Shown one piece after another: positions 1 through 6,687 of a DNA stretch of 9,823 nt (its first letter is position 1; each line of letters opens with the position of its first letter). The stretch spans positions 1 through 9,823 of the forward strand of contig JBFHWF010000079.1 in the NCBI GenBank assembly GCA_041589175.1, given 5' to 3'. The stretch comes from SZUA-229 sp041589175. GTDB taxonomy: Bacteria > Pseudomonadota > Gammaproteobacteria > SZUA-229. The translations under genes and the position numbers were made by a program. Below the pieces are notes generated by a model. The model did no database searches and had not been told where the DNA came from. It saw only the letters and a list, made by a program, of their open reading frames with translations.

Positions 1-2
1 AG

Positions 3-1538
3 CCTAGCCCATCAGCAGGTGATGAAACCCTGGCACAGGTCAAGCAGCTGGTGACAGATCTGCGTACCTGGGGTCATGTCATTCAGGCTGAAACCGAAGC
101 GCCGATGGGGGCTTTTGCAACAGAAATTGGACTGGCTTCGGCGGCGGTTGATTTTCTGGGTTCAGAAAGTGTGTTTATTGCACTGGATACAGCAATTGAA
201 GCAGCATTGAGTTTTGATAGTAATATGCTGAATCTCAGTGAATACAATTTAGGTATATACAATTTTACTGGCGGTGTTATCAGTAAAACGCTGGATGGAA
301 AAATCGAAATCGTCAATGGCACGATGTCAGGTGGTGTTACTGTCAATATGCTTATTTCAATGCCAGAGGATACTGCTGAGGTTACACAGTTTACGCTTGG
401 TATCGACTCGGCAAACATTGTAACGCCAGCAAACTCGTTGTCGATTGCAACGGGTACTATTGATGTGACTCTGGCTGAAAGTTTTACGGTTGACTATACC
501 GCGATCAATAATCCGGACCCAGCTGCACCACCAGTTTTATTGCCTGCAGTAACCGATATGACATTTGATCTTGAAATTTCATTCACGCAACTTGTTGATG
601 CAAACCTGCAAACACTGGCAAGCCCGGTCACTTACACCGGTGCACTGGATTTTGATCTGGATGTGATTCCGGTAATTAACCAGCCTGAAGATTCTGCACT
701 ACCTCGTACCTTCAACCTGTCTGGTGTGTTTGCCAATAACGCAGGCGACAGTATGCGTTCGACACTGGCTATTAATGTTGCGAATACAGCTACCTTCCAG
801 TTTGCGGGTGATGCGGCAACGGTTGGTAGTGCCTATTCTGATCTAAATGCAGGTCCGTTTGTATCCTGGAGCTATAGTGGTAACTCGTTTACCTTTAGTG
901 CACCGGATTCAAGTCAGACGATTGCCTGGGATTCATTTACGGGTGAAGCAACCTATACACAGACCTATGTCTATGATGGCTATCCATATACTAACAGCTT
1001 CTGGCTAGGCACATTCGAAAGCCTGCAGGAAGCGATGAGCTGGGCATATATTCCAACTTCCATTTATGCGTACGTTGATGGTTATGGATTGTACATGGCG
1101 GATCTGTCTTTAGCTGACTTTTCACAGTCTGGCTCTGCGGATGGTGTGATGTTTGATCCAGAGTTTATCTATGAAACCAGTAGCAACTGGATCGATGCCG
1201 ATATCGGCCTGAGCTTTACCGCGCAACTCGATGGATTGCCCGAAGCGAGCTTTGGTATTACGGCAGACCGTACGGGATTCTCTGCGGGTAACGGTACATT
1301 CACCATTGCCTATGGTGCACGTCGTATTGAAGTGAGTGTTGGGATAACGGAAACCGATCTGACATCGACAATGACGATTACAAATCAGGATGGTGTGGTT
1401 ATGACCGTTGATAACCTGGGGTCCTATCCGTTCCAGGCACGCCTGCTGTATAATGGCCTGCAGTATGGCACTGTAACCGAAACCAGCAGTGGTCTTCTCA
1501 AAACAACCTACTCGGATGGTACCTTCGAGATTTTCTAG
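3..1538 (+). CDS. C-terminal part of a large exported beta-rich protein of unknown function (5' end outside window)
   Basis: The frame is open from the left edge (first full codon at 3) to TAG at 1536-1538, so the true start lies upstream. A GTG at 51 is only an internal candidate and has no ribosome binding site. The visible 511 residues are acidic, rich in Thr, Ser, Asn, Gly and aromatic residues, poor in Lys and free of Cys. They form alternating short beta-type stretches such as FTLGIDSAN and YTGALDFDLDV. This composition is typical of secreted, surface or periplasmic proteins of Gammaproteobacteria. Near the left edge, VKQLVTDLRTWG reads like a helical linker motif that I associate, from memory, with large uncharacterised lipoproteins. 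No catalytic motif or membrane segment is visible. The signal peptide or lipobox, if any, would be upstream. The gene ends at a strong terminator, so it is the last gene of its unit. Function is unknown; that it is a real gene is very likely. Confidence 0.85.
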   Translation, partial: PSPSAGDETLAQVKQLVTDLRTWGHVIQAETEAPMGAFATEIGLASAAVDFLGSESVFIALDTAIEAALSFDSNMLNLSEYNLGIYNFTGGVISKTLDGKIEIVNGTMSGGVTVNMLISMPEDTAEVTQFTLGIDSANIVTPANSLSIATGTIDVTLAESFTVDYTAINNPDPAAPPVLLPAVTDMTFDLEISFTQLVDANLQTLASPVTYTGALDFDLDVIPVINQPEDSALPRTFNLSGVFANNAGDSMRSTLAINVANTATFQFAGDAATVGSAYSDLNAGPFVSWSYSGNSFTFSAPDSSQTIAWDSFTGEATYTQTYVYDGYPYTNSFWLGTFESLQEAMSWAYIPTSIYAYVDGYGLYMADLSLADFSQSGSADGVMFDPEFIYETSSNWIDADIGLSFTAQLDGLPEASFGITADRTGFSAGNGTFTIAYGARRIEVSVGITETDLTSTMTITNQDGVVMTVDNLGSYPFQARLLYNGLQYGTVTETSSGLLKTTYSDGTFEIF

Positions 1539-1562
1539 GCGGTTTTTGTAAAACGCAAAATT

Positions 1563-1592
1563 AAAGGGCGGTATTGTATACCGCCCTTTTTT
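1563..1592 (+). terminator. Rho-independent terminator after the beta-rich protein
   Basis: A perfect 12-bp stem, AAAGGGCGGTAT (1563-1574) with ATACCGCCCTTT (1578-1589), has a TGT loop. It is followed by further T residues, giving TTTTTT at 1587-1592. It starts 24 bases after the stop at 1538. The A-rich left flank could let it work on the minus strand too, but no minus-strand gene ends here. Confidence 0.93.
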
Positions 1593-1621
1593 AGTCTGAA
1601 TTAAATGAAATTGATAATTTG

Positions 1622-2698
1622 ATGCGTCGTCTTTATCTGCTGTTAATACCGATCTGTTTTTTATCGAGTGCTGCGAGTGCACGGGATATTGCTGTATATT
1701 TTAATCTTGATAGTTTCAGTTACAGTGAACCCCTGCCGATCAATGCACTGATGGGTGACTGGAAGGGGAATCTGCAAAGGGGTGAACATGCATTCAGTTA
1801 TGACAGTATCGAGCTGGGGATGCAATGGGATAGCTGGTCGTTAGGTGTCCAGTATCGTTATGATTATTTTTATCGATTCACGCCCGATACGGCTTACCTT
1901 AAATATCAGCAGGAAAATAATCGTGCGCTCATAACCGGTGAGCAGCTATCGCTGTCACTCAGCGCAAATGCGCTGGTTGCGCGGGCTTTACGTATGGCTT
2001 ATCAGAACCACCTGGAAAACATCACGTACGCGGTTTCACTATCCTATATCGAGGCCCTGCGTTTTACCGAGGGCCGTATACAGGGGCAGGCGTCGATTAT
2101 TTCGAATAATGATTATGAGCTGGATTTTGATGTTGATTATTTTTATTCGGAAGATGTGTTATTTGATCGAGAAGTGCAGAGGCCTGATGCGCGTGGTATA
2201 GCGCTTGATCTCGACCTGCATTGGTCGTTTTATAGAAACTATCATATAGAGTTCATCGCACGTGATCTGTTTTCACGTATTAACTGGGAAGATGCACCGC
2301 GCACCATAGCGCAGGGTGATAACGATATTAAACGCTATGACGAACAGGGCTATGTCGTCTTTGATCCGATTATTAGTGGGGTCGAAACACTGCAGTCACA
2401 TTATCAGCGTTTGCCTCGTAAATTACGACTACTGGCAAGTTATCAGCACGATGTCTACCGTCAGCATTTTTTACGTGCAGAGATTCACGATGTTGAAGTC
2501 GAACGCTTCTATAGTGTCGGCTATCAGTATGCATTGAGCCCTGATGACAGGATTGCCGCAGACTATAATATGACGGCCAGTGCAATACGCCTGTCATACC
2601 AGACGCCTTTTATGAGCTTTAGCCTTGCCAGCGATCGATTCAAAATAAACGATGCACGCCTGCTGGCTCTGCAGCTCAGCCTGCATGCAGCATTTTAG
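1622..2698 (+). CDS. Probable outer-membrane beta-barrel protein, unassigned family
   Basis: This 358-residue protein starts at ATG 1622. A TTG at 1619 is also in frame, but ATG gives a clean signal peptide: MRR, a hydrophobic core LYLLLIPICFL, then SSAASA with likely cleavage before RDIAVYF. The mature part is full of alternating hydrophobic and polar strands rich in Tyr, Phe, Trp and Arg, for example WSLGVQYRYDYFYRF and FYSVGYQYALSPDDRI. It ends in LSLHAAF; a terminal Phe is the classic C-terminal signal for insertion by the BAM machinery. Together these point to an outer-membrane barrel, with cargo or partner unknown. No Cys follows the signal peptide. The start lies about 30 bases after a strong terminator and has no clear Shine-Dalgarno sequence, so expression may depend on read-through or a weak promoter. 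The barrel call is inferred from composition and the C-terminal signature, not from a recognised family. Confidence 0.82.
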   Translation: MRRLYLLLIPICFLSSAASARDIAVYFNLDSFSYSEPLPINALMGDWKGNLQRGEHAFSYDSIELGMQWDSWSLGVQYRYDYFYRFTPDTAYLKYQQENNRALITGEQLSLSLSANALVARALRMAYQNHLENITYAVSLSYIEALRFTEGRIQGQASIISNNDYELDFDVDYFYSEDVLFDREVQRPDARGIALDLDLHWSFYRNYHIEFIARDLFSRINWEDAPRTIAQGDNDIKRYDEQGYVVFDPIISGVETLQSHYQRLPRKLRLLASYQHDVYRQHFLRAEIHDVEVERFYSVGYQYALSPDDRIAADYNMTASAIRLSYQTPFMSFSLASDRFKINDARLLALQLSLHAAF

Positions 2699-2719
2699 AC
2701 TATCGTCCGGCTATACCAG

Positions 2720-2917
2720 CTATTTAATAAGAATGTCCTCAACCTTGCGGCTATGGTCGTAAACCACTTCAAGGTCGAGTTCAAAGTCCTGTGTTGAGCC
2801 GCTATCGGTCGCCTTGTTATGGGGCATGCGATAACTTCTGTCGAGTAACAGACGAGTGAGTTTGTTTACGCACTGTTTACTGTATTGATGAGCAAAAGAT
2901 CTAACGGATAAAGCCAT
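2720..2917 (-). CDS. Possible small hypothetical protein (65 residues)
   Basis: A minus-strand open frame runs from ATG at 2917 (an in-frame GTG lies upstream at 2929) to TAG at 2720-2722. It is convergent with the beta-barrel gene, 21 bases between stops. The 65-residue product is soluble, with a basic N-terminal half and an acidic C-terminal segment (DFELDLEVVYDHSRKVEDIL) that looks protein-like. There is no convincing Shine-Dalgarno sequence (AGTGGTGG is the nearest) and I recognise no family. It could equally be a chance frame, or a remnant in a spacer where several short frames compete. Confidence 0.33.
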   Translation of the reverse strand: MALSVRSFAHQYSKQCVNKLTRLLLDRSYRMPHNKATDSGSTQDFELDLEVVYDHSRKVEDILIK

Positions 2918-3187
2918 ATCAACCACCACTTAGTTTTAGTTATCGGTAATAAAGGTTGAGGTCCATCTTAGAGGCAGGAAAGCCCTGTTCCGTAATTCTG
3001 ATTAAAGCATATGAATCGCAGGCCTTGCAGGTGTTGAAGTCCCTGGCTGTTAAAATTGCCAGATGTATCACACTTTTGGGGGGTGCTCCTGAGTTCAGTG
3101 TAGGAAAAATTCCCGACATATCGACATGAGTAGGGAATAAATCGGAGAGAAGACACATCTAGATTAAAAAACCGAGTGTATTACCAG
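2918..3187. other. Spacer with competing short frames, no confident gene
   Basis: This part of the 2699-3344 gap holds overlapping short frames that cannot be resolved by eye. On the minus strand, a frame from ATG at 3119 down to TAA at 2940-2942 encodes 59 residues with a CKAC pair. On the plus strand, a frame from TTG at 2956 to TGA at 3127-3129 encodes 57 residues, including AYESQALQVLKSLAVKIA. Neither has a ribosome binding site or a recognisable family. I see no tRNA, no strong hairpin and no repeat array. It may be a decayed gene or an untranslated regulatory spacer. Confidence 0.4.
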
Positions 3188-3262
3188 ATGTATTCATTAG
3201 TTAAGATGTTAATGATTGCCATCGGCCTGTTAATGGTGTTGGCTCTGCTCAAATATGTATAG
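3188..3262 (+). CDS. Candidate 24-residue single-pass membrane peptide
   Basis: An open frame from ATG 3188 to TAG 3260-3262 encodes MYSLVKMLMIAIGLLMVLALLKYV: a short head with one Lys, about 17 hydrophobic residues, and a Lys-Tyr-Val tail. This layout is typical of bacterial small membrane proteins. An in-frame GTG at 3176 would add four residues. The ribosome binding site is poor; the only purine-rich run, GGAGAGAAG (3144-3152), is too far upstream. The ORF lies 82 bases before the haem-protein gene. With so few codons, chance is a serious alternative, although the unbroken hydrophobic run is suggestive. Confidence 0.35.
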   Translation: MYSLVKMLMIAIGLLMVLALLKYV

Positions 3263-3344
3263 CGATTGAATCAGGCGGGTATTTCTGCCTTGTGGTGGTG
3301 TAGAATATAGTCTTATTTTAAGCATCACTTTTTGAGGTTACCTG

Positions 3345-3923
3345 ATGTTACGAACTCCTCTTCTCGTATTTACTTTCGCTCTATTACCCCTGCAGGTGCA
3401 GGCTACAGATGCTGTACAACAGCAGCTCATGCAGAAAGCCGCACAGAGCAAGCAGGTTGTGCAGATTTTTATGAAGCAGCTAAAAGGCGAGCTGCAGTCT
3501 GCTATGAAAGCGGGAGGTCCGCTTGAGGCGATTGATGTGTGCCATACGAAGGCTCCACTAATTGCTGACAATCTATCACGAGAGTATGGCTGGGAGATTG
3601 GTCGAACCAGCCTGAAAACCCGTAACCCCGCAAATCATCCAGATGCCTGGGAGCAGCATGTTCTGGAAACCTTCGAAAAACGTAAGGCAGCGGGTGAGGC
3701 GGTTAAGCCAATGGCCTATTTTGAACGTGTCGAGAATGATGGTGTGGCAAGCTTTCGCTTTATGAAAGCGATACCGACAGGCGCTGTCTGTCTTAAGTGC
3801 CATGGGGCGTCCATTGATGCCCAGGTGCAGGCTAAGATTAACAGCCTGTATCCAGATGATCAGGCCACGGGCTTTAAGCAGGGAGATATCCGTGGCGCTT
3901 TCACCATTACCCAGCCCTGGTAA
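3345..3923 (+). CDS. Periplasmic Tll0287-like (DUF3365) c-type haem protein
   Basis: This 192-residue protein starts at ATG 3345, with TGAGGT at 3333-3338 as Shine-Dalgarno. Residues 1-20 form a signal peptide with likely cleavage at QVQA/TD, so it is exported to the periplasm, where haem is attached. Diagnostic features of the DUF3365/Tll0287-like family are in order: a helical N-terminal region, AIDVCH (C66-H67), the RNPANHPDAWE block (93-103), a c-type haem site CLKCH (149-153), and the closing YPDDQATGFKQGDIRGAF block (169-186). The family has a PAS-like fold that binds one covalent haem and is thought to act in redox or gas sensing; it occurs alone or fused to kinases and cyclases. Here it stands alone. 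Its length fits a complete single-domain member, and no truncation is visible. A two-component pair follows 129 bases later on the same strand, suggesting but not proving a shared pathway. The family call is firm; the signal sensed is not known. Confidence 0.9.
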   Translation: MLRTPLLVFTFALLPLQVQATDAVQQQLMQKAAQSKQVVQIFMKQLKGELQSAMKAGGPLEAIDVCHTKAPLIADNLSREYGWEIGRTSLKTRNPANHPDAWEQHVLETFEKRKAAGEAVKPMAYFERVENDGVASFRFMKAIPTGAVCLKCHGASIDAQVQAKINSLYPDDQATGFKQGDIRGAFTITQPW

Positions 3924-3932
3924 GGCAGCATA

Positions 3933-3969
3933 GTCATTATGTCTGAGGCTGTACCGCGGGCATAATGGC
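3933..3969 (+). other. Inverted repeat after the haem-protein gene (weak terminator or operator)
   Basis: Arms 3933-3945 and 3957-3969 can pair over 13 positions, three of them G-T. The core is a perfect CATTATG/CATAATG and the loop is 11 bases. It lies 10 bases after the stop at 3923, but no T run follows, so it is not a standard intrinsic terminator. It could slow or end transcription of the haem gene, or be a protein-binding palindrome upstream of the response regulator. Confidence 0.45.
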
Positions 3970-4001
3970 TGGCTGAGTCAGGCAAAATCTGATATTTATC
4001 T

Positions 4002-4007
4002 TATACT
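4002..4007 (+). promoter_or_regulatory. Possible -10 element (TATACT) upstream of the response regulator
   Basis: TATACT matches the sigma-70 -10 consensus at five of six positions and lies 45 bases before the GTG start, in an AT-rich stretch. The hexamer expected 17 bases upstream (CAGGCA, 3979-3984) is a poor -35, so the site would need an activator or another contact. This is only a candidate. Confidence 0.25.
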
Positions 4008-4052
4008 TGAAGTCTAAAATCCATCACAAAACCATCACTCCTTGGGGGATGT

Positions 4053-4442
4053 GTGAAAGCACTAGAGAAGATAATTTATATTGAAGATCAGGAAGATATC
4101 CAGGCAATTGCCCAGGTTGCGCTCTCGTCGATCAGTCACTATGAGGTTAAGCTTTGTAGCAGTGGTCAGGCAGCGCTGGAGGTAATCGAAGATTTCGCAC
4201 CTGATCTGATACTGCTTGATGTGATGATGCCGGGAATGGATGGCCCACAGACACTGGAGGCCATTCGCAAGCTTGACAGTCAGAAAGATGTGCCGGTGGT
4301 CTTTATGACAGCCAAGGTATTACCACGGGAAATTGATGATCTGATGGCGCTGGGGGCGCTGGGCGTTATCTCCAAGCCCTTTGATCCGGTTACGCTGGGG
4401 CAGCAGGTGGGCGACATCTGGCATAAGCAGTCTCCATCATAG
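4053..4442 (+). CDS. Single-domain CheY-like response regulator
   Basis: This 129-residue protein starts at GTG 4053, with GGGGGA (4044-4049) as a close Shine-Dalgarno; no in-frame ATG fits. It is a complete receiver domain. The acidic pair E11-D12 binds magnesium, D56 in LILLDVMMPGMDG is the phospho-acceptor, T86 in VVFMTAK is the switch residue, and K108 in SKPF is the conserved lysine. Nothing follows the receiver: there is no DNA-binding, cyclase or other output domain, so it must act by protein contact or as a shuttle in a phosphorelay. A histidine-kinase gene begins 11 bases after its stop, making it the very likely phosphodonor. MKALEKIIYIEDQEDI is typical of stand-alone regulators paired with GAF or PAS kinases. 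The family call is certain; the target is not visible. Confidence 0.95.
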   Translation: MKALEKIIYIEDQEDIQAIAQVALSSISHYEVKLCSSGQAALEVIEDFAPDLILLDVMMPGMDGPQTLEAIRKLDSQKDVPVVFMTAKVLPREIDDLMALGALGVISKPFDPVTLGQQVGDIWHKQSPS

Positions 4443-4453
4443 GATATGTGTTG

Positions 4454-5659
4454 ATGATTCCTGCAAAACCACCCGAAAATGAAGAAGCCCGCCTGCAAAA
4501 GCTCAAAGACCTGGATATTCTCGATACTCTCGAAGAGCAAGCCTACGATGACCTGACACAGCTTGCTGCCCATATCTGTGATGCGCCTATTGCACTGGTA
4601 AGCCTGGTGGATACAGAACGGCAGTGGTTCAAGTCCCATCATGGCCTGGATGCAAGGGAAACCCCCCGTGAACTGGCCTTCTGTGCCCATGCAATATTAC
4701 AGGACGAGCTGTTTATCATCGAAGACGCCGATAGTGATGAGCGTTTTCACGATAACCCACTGGTGATCAATGAGCCCTATGTGAAGTTTTATGCCGGTGC
4801 GCCTCTGATTATGGATGATGAGTTTTATATCGGTACGCTTTGTGTTATCGATCATCAGTCACGAAAGCTGAATGAGTCCCAGCAGCAGGCATTGAGAGCG
4901 CTGTCTCGCCAGGTTATTTCACAACTTGAGTTACGCCTCAAGGTCAAAGCCCTACAGGAACTGGATAAAGCAAAGGATGAATTCCTTTCAATGGTAAGCC
5001 ATGAGCTGCGTACACCCCTCACGTCAATTAAGGGGTCGCTGGGTATTATCAGCCATCTTACCCAGGGTATGGATGAGCAGACACGTTCCATGCTGGACAT
5101 CGCCGTACGCAATTCTGATCAGCTACTCGGTATAGTGAATGATATTCTGGATCTCGCAAAAATGGAGGCGGGTAAACTGGAAATGGAATTTACAGCGGTC
5201 GATGTTGTGGCCCTGATGCAGAAGTCCATGGAAATGAATCGTGCGTATGTTGAACAGTGCGGATGCCATGCAGAGCTGGAGTTACCAGAAGGTGTCGAAG
5301 GTGTGAAGGTGCGGGCAGATGAACAGCGTATACTTCAGGTGATTGCTAACCTGGTATCGAATGCAGCCAAGTTCTCACCGGAGCATAGCCAGGTTGAGCT
5401 AACACTGGAAAAGCTGGGCAGTAAGCAAGTGAGAATAACCGTGACAGATCATGGAAGTGGTATCCCGCAAGATCAGCAGGCCGAGTTATTTAAAAAATTC
5501 AGGCAACTTGGAAAGCAGGCTAATCATAAACTGCCAGGTACCGGGTTAGGACTGAATATATGTAAGCATATTATCGAAGCCCATGGCGGCAGCATTGGTT
5601 TTGATTCTGTGCCAGACAAAGACACCGAATTTTTCTTCACCCTCGATATCGTCAGTTAA
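4454..5659 (+). CDS. Soluble GAF-domain sensor histidine kinase
   Basis: This 401-residue protein starts at ATG 4454. GTG 4448 and TTG 4451 are also in frame, but AGGA at 4441-4444 is best spaced for the ATG. Residues about 20-160 form a GAF domain of the subtype with ELAFCAHAI, DNPLV, FYAGAPL and IGTLCVID motifs. A coiled linker (ELRLKVKALQELDKAKDEF) leads to the dimerisation domain with the phospho-accepting H183 in SHELRTPL. The ATPase domain has the N box NLVSNAAKFS (N303), G1 box DHGSGIP (D332), F box FKKFRQ and G2 box GTGLGL (362-367). All catalytic motifs are intact. There is no signal peptide or membrane segment, so it is cytoplasmic and senses an internal cue through GAF. It should phosphorylate the receiver protein encoded just upstream. 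No receiver is fused at the C-terminus. The ligand cannot be inferred, because this GAF subtype is found in both kinases and diguanylate cyclases. Confidence 0.95.
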   Translation: MIPAKPPENEEARLQKLKDLDILDTLEEQAYDDLTQLAAHICDAPIALVSLVDTERQWFKSHHGLDARETPRELAFCAHAILQDELFIIEDADSDERFHDNPLVINEPYVKFYAGAPLIMDDEFYIGTLCVIDHQSRKLNESQQQALRALSRQVISQLELRLKVKALQELDKAKDEFLSMVSHELRTPLTSIKGSLGIISHLTQGMDEQTRSMLDIAVRNSDQLLGIVNDILDLAKMEAGKLEMEFTAVDVVALMQKSMEMNRAYVEQCGCHAELELPEGVEGVKVRADEQRILQVIANLVSNAAKFSPEHSQVELTLEKLGSKQVRITVTDHGSGIPQDQQAELFKKFRQLGKQANHKLPGTGLGLNICKHIIEAHGGSIGFDSVPDKDTEFFFTLDIVS

Positions 5660-5662
5660 TGC

Positions 5663-6583
5663 GTGCGGGCGTGGCTGAACTCAATGCGCGTTTCGCAGCA
5701 ATCATCTTTATCTGTTACAGAGACTAAATGTTATGCCATCCGCCGTGTAAACCCGTTTCTCGGTGTTTTACAGGTTATTGAAATGGCTGAAGTCGGGCGT
5801 GCTGTCAGCACGAATGGCGTGGTCTGGGATATTGAAGTGCTGGTGGATGATAGTGAGCGGCTTTCATCGGGCCAGGGACTTGCCTATTACCGCTACGGAC
5901 TCTGGTCAGTTGAAGAAGGGCTGGTCAATAGACCGCTGGCTCCACACCTTGCAGCAGATCCAATGACGGCAAAAGGGCAGCAGATCATCGATGCAATTAT
6001 TGATAATTTATCTGGCTTGCCCTTTAAATTACAGGATGATTATGAGCTCTGGCTGCTGACGGAAGATACACATAAACCGTTGGTGTTGCTTGCCAGCTGC
6101 TGTCATCGAGAGGCATTTCCTCAGCCTGAGCCTCGCCAGTGGCGTGCATGTCTTGGTGCGAATGGTGTTGCCAGTCAGCATCGTTTTCCAGAAACGGCTG
6201 AACTGGAGGCACAGGTTAAGCAGCGCGCAGGCTTTAACTTACAGAAATGCTGGTTTAAATGTCTGCCCGGTGGAGATCGTGAAAGGCTCAATAGCGGAGA
6301 AGTTATGGATCATTCACTGTTTCCCACCTGCCTGATTCTCACACAATGGCCTGATAGCGAGCAGCAGTTGCGCGCTTGCCGGTTTATTGAATGGATTGCG
6401 CCGTCCCTGTTAACCTTGCAGAATCTGGATAAGGCTACGCGCATCGAGCTGGAAGAAAAGCTGTCAATCCAGGCGATTTCTGTAGAGCATCACTGGCATT
6501 TATATCCGCAGGTCGAAAATGAGTCTTTACTGAATTCTGCACGTGTGCAGGCACAGATACAGAAAGCAGGTCAGTCGGTATAA
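5663..6583 (+). CDS. Unrecognised 306-residue protein following the kinase
   Basis: The open frame begins at GTG 5663, three bases after the kinase stop, which suggests translational coupling. ATG 5684 (residue 8) is an alternative; neither has a good Shine-Dalgarno sequence. The product has no signal peptide or membrane segment and is probably cytoplasmic. Visible blocks that look conserved are GRAVSTNGVVWDIEV (45-59), YYRYGLWSVEEGL (75-87) and EWIAPSLLTLQNL (243-255), with a C-terminal charged helix. It has seven to eight Cys, including adjacent C146-C147 and a C196-x3-C200 pair, which might bind metal but form no known motif. From memory, similar proteins exist in other Gammaproteobacteria as hypotheticals; I cannot name a family. 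Its position after the regulator and kinase suggests it is co-transcribed and could be the output or an accessory of that pathway. That is inference from context only. Confidence 0.85.
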   Translation: MRAWLNSMRVSQQSSLSVTETKCYAIRRVNPFLGVLQVIEMAEVGRAVSTNGVVWDIEVLVDDSERLSSGQGLAYYRYGLWSVEEGLVNRPLAPHLAADPMTAKGQQIIDAIIDNLSGLPFKLQDDYELWLLTEDTHKPLVLLASCCHREAFPQPEPRQWRACLGANGVASQHRFPETAELEAQVKQRAGFNLQKCWFKCLPGGDRERLNSGEVMDHSLFPTCLILTQWPDSEQQLRACRFIEWIAPSLLTLQNLDKATRIELEEKLSIQAISVEHHWHLYPQVENESLLNSARVQAQIQKAGQSV

Positions 6584-6687
6584 TCCTGCTGCTGATCAAG
6601 CCTGCTCGTATGGCATCGTCAATGCAAAAACAGGACATTGTTTATAAAAAAGCATATGATTACGAAAATTTTTTGAGATAACACTTT

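Noticed and set aside
83..418. Minus-strand 111-codon open frame
   Set aside because: Antisense to the first gene; low-complexity Ser/Ile/Pro-rich product and no ribosome binding site.
1122..1682. Long minus-strand open frame of 186 codons across the end of the beta-rich gene
   Set aside because: It lies antisense to a clear coding sequence and runs through the strong terminator and the next gene's start. Its product has no family features; the plus-strand reading explains the region.
4280..4690. Minus-strand 136-codon open frame over the regulator-kinase junction
   Set aside because: Antisense to two genes with intact catalytic motifs; no start signal.
5659..5727. Short ORF whose ATG overlaps the kinase stop (TAATG), 22 codons
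   Set aside because: The stop-start overlap is attractive, but the frame closes after 22 codons and overlaps the long 306-codon frame, which is clearly the real gene.
6638..6660. TTGTTT and TATGAT as a promoter for the PsiE-family gene
   Set aside because: The hexamers are only 11 bases apart, far from the 16-18 required; no pho box was found either.
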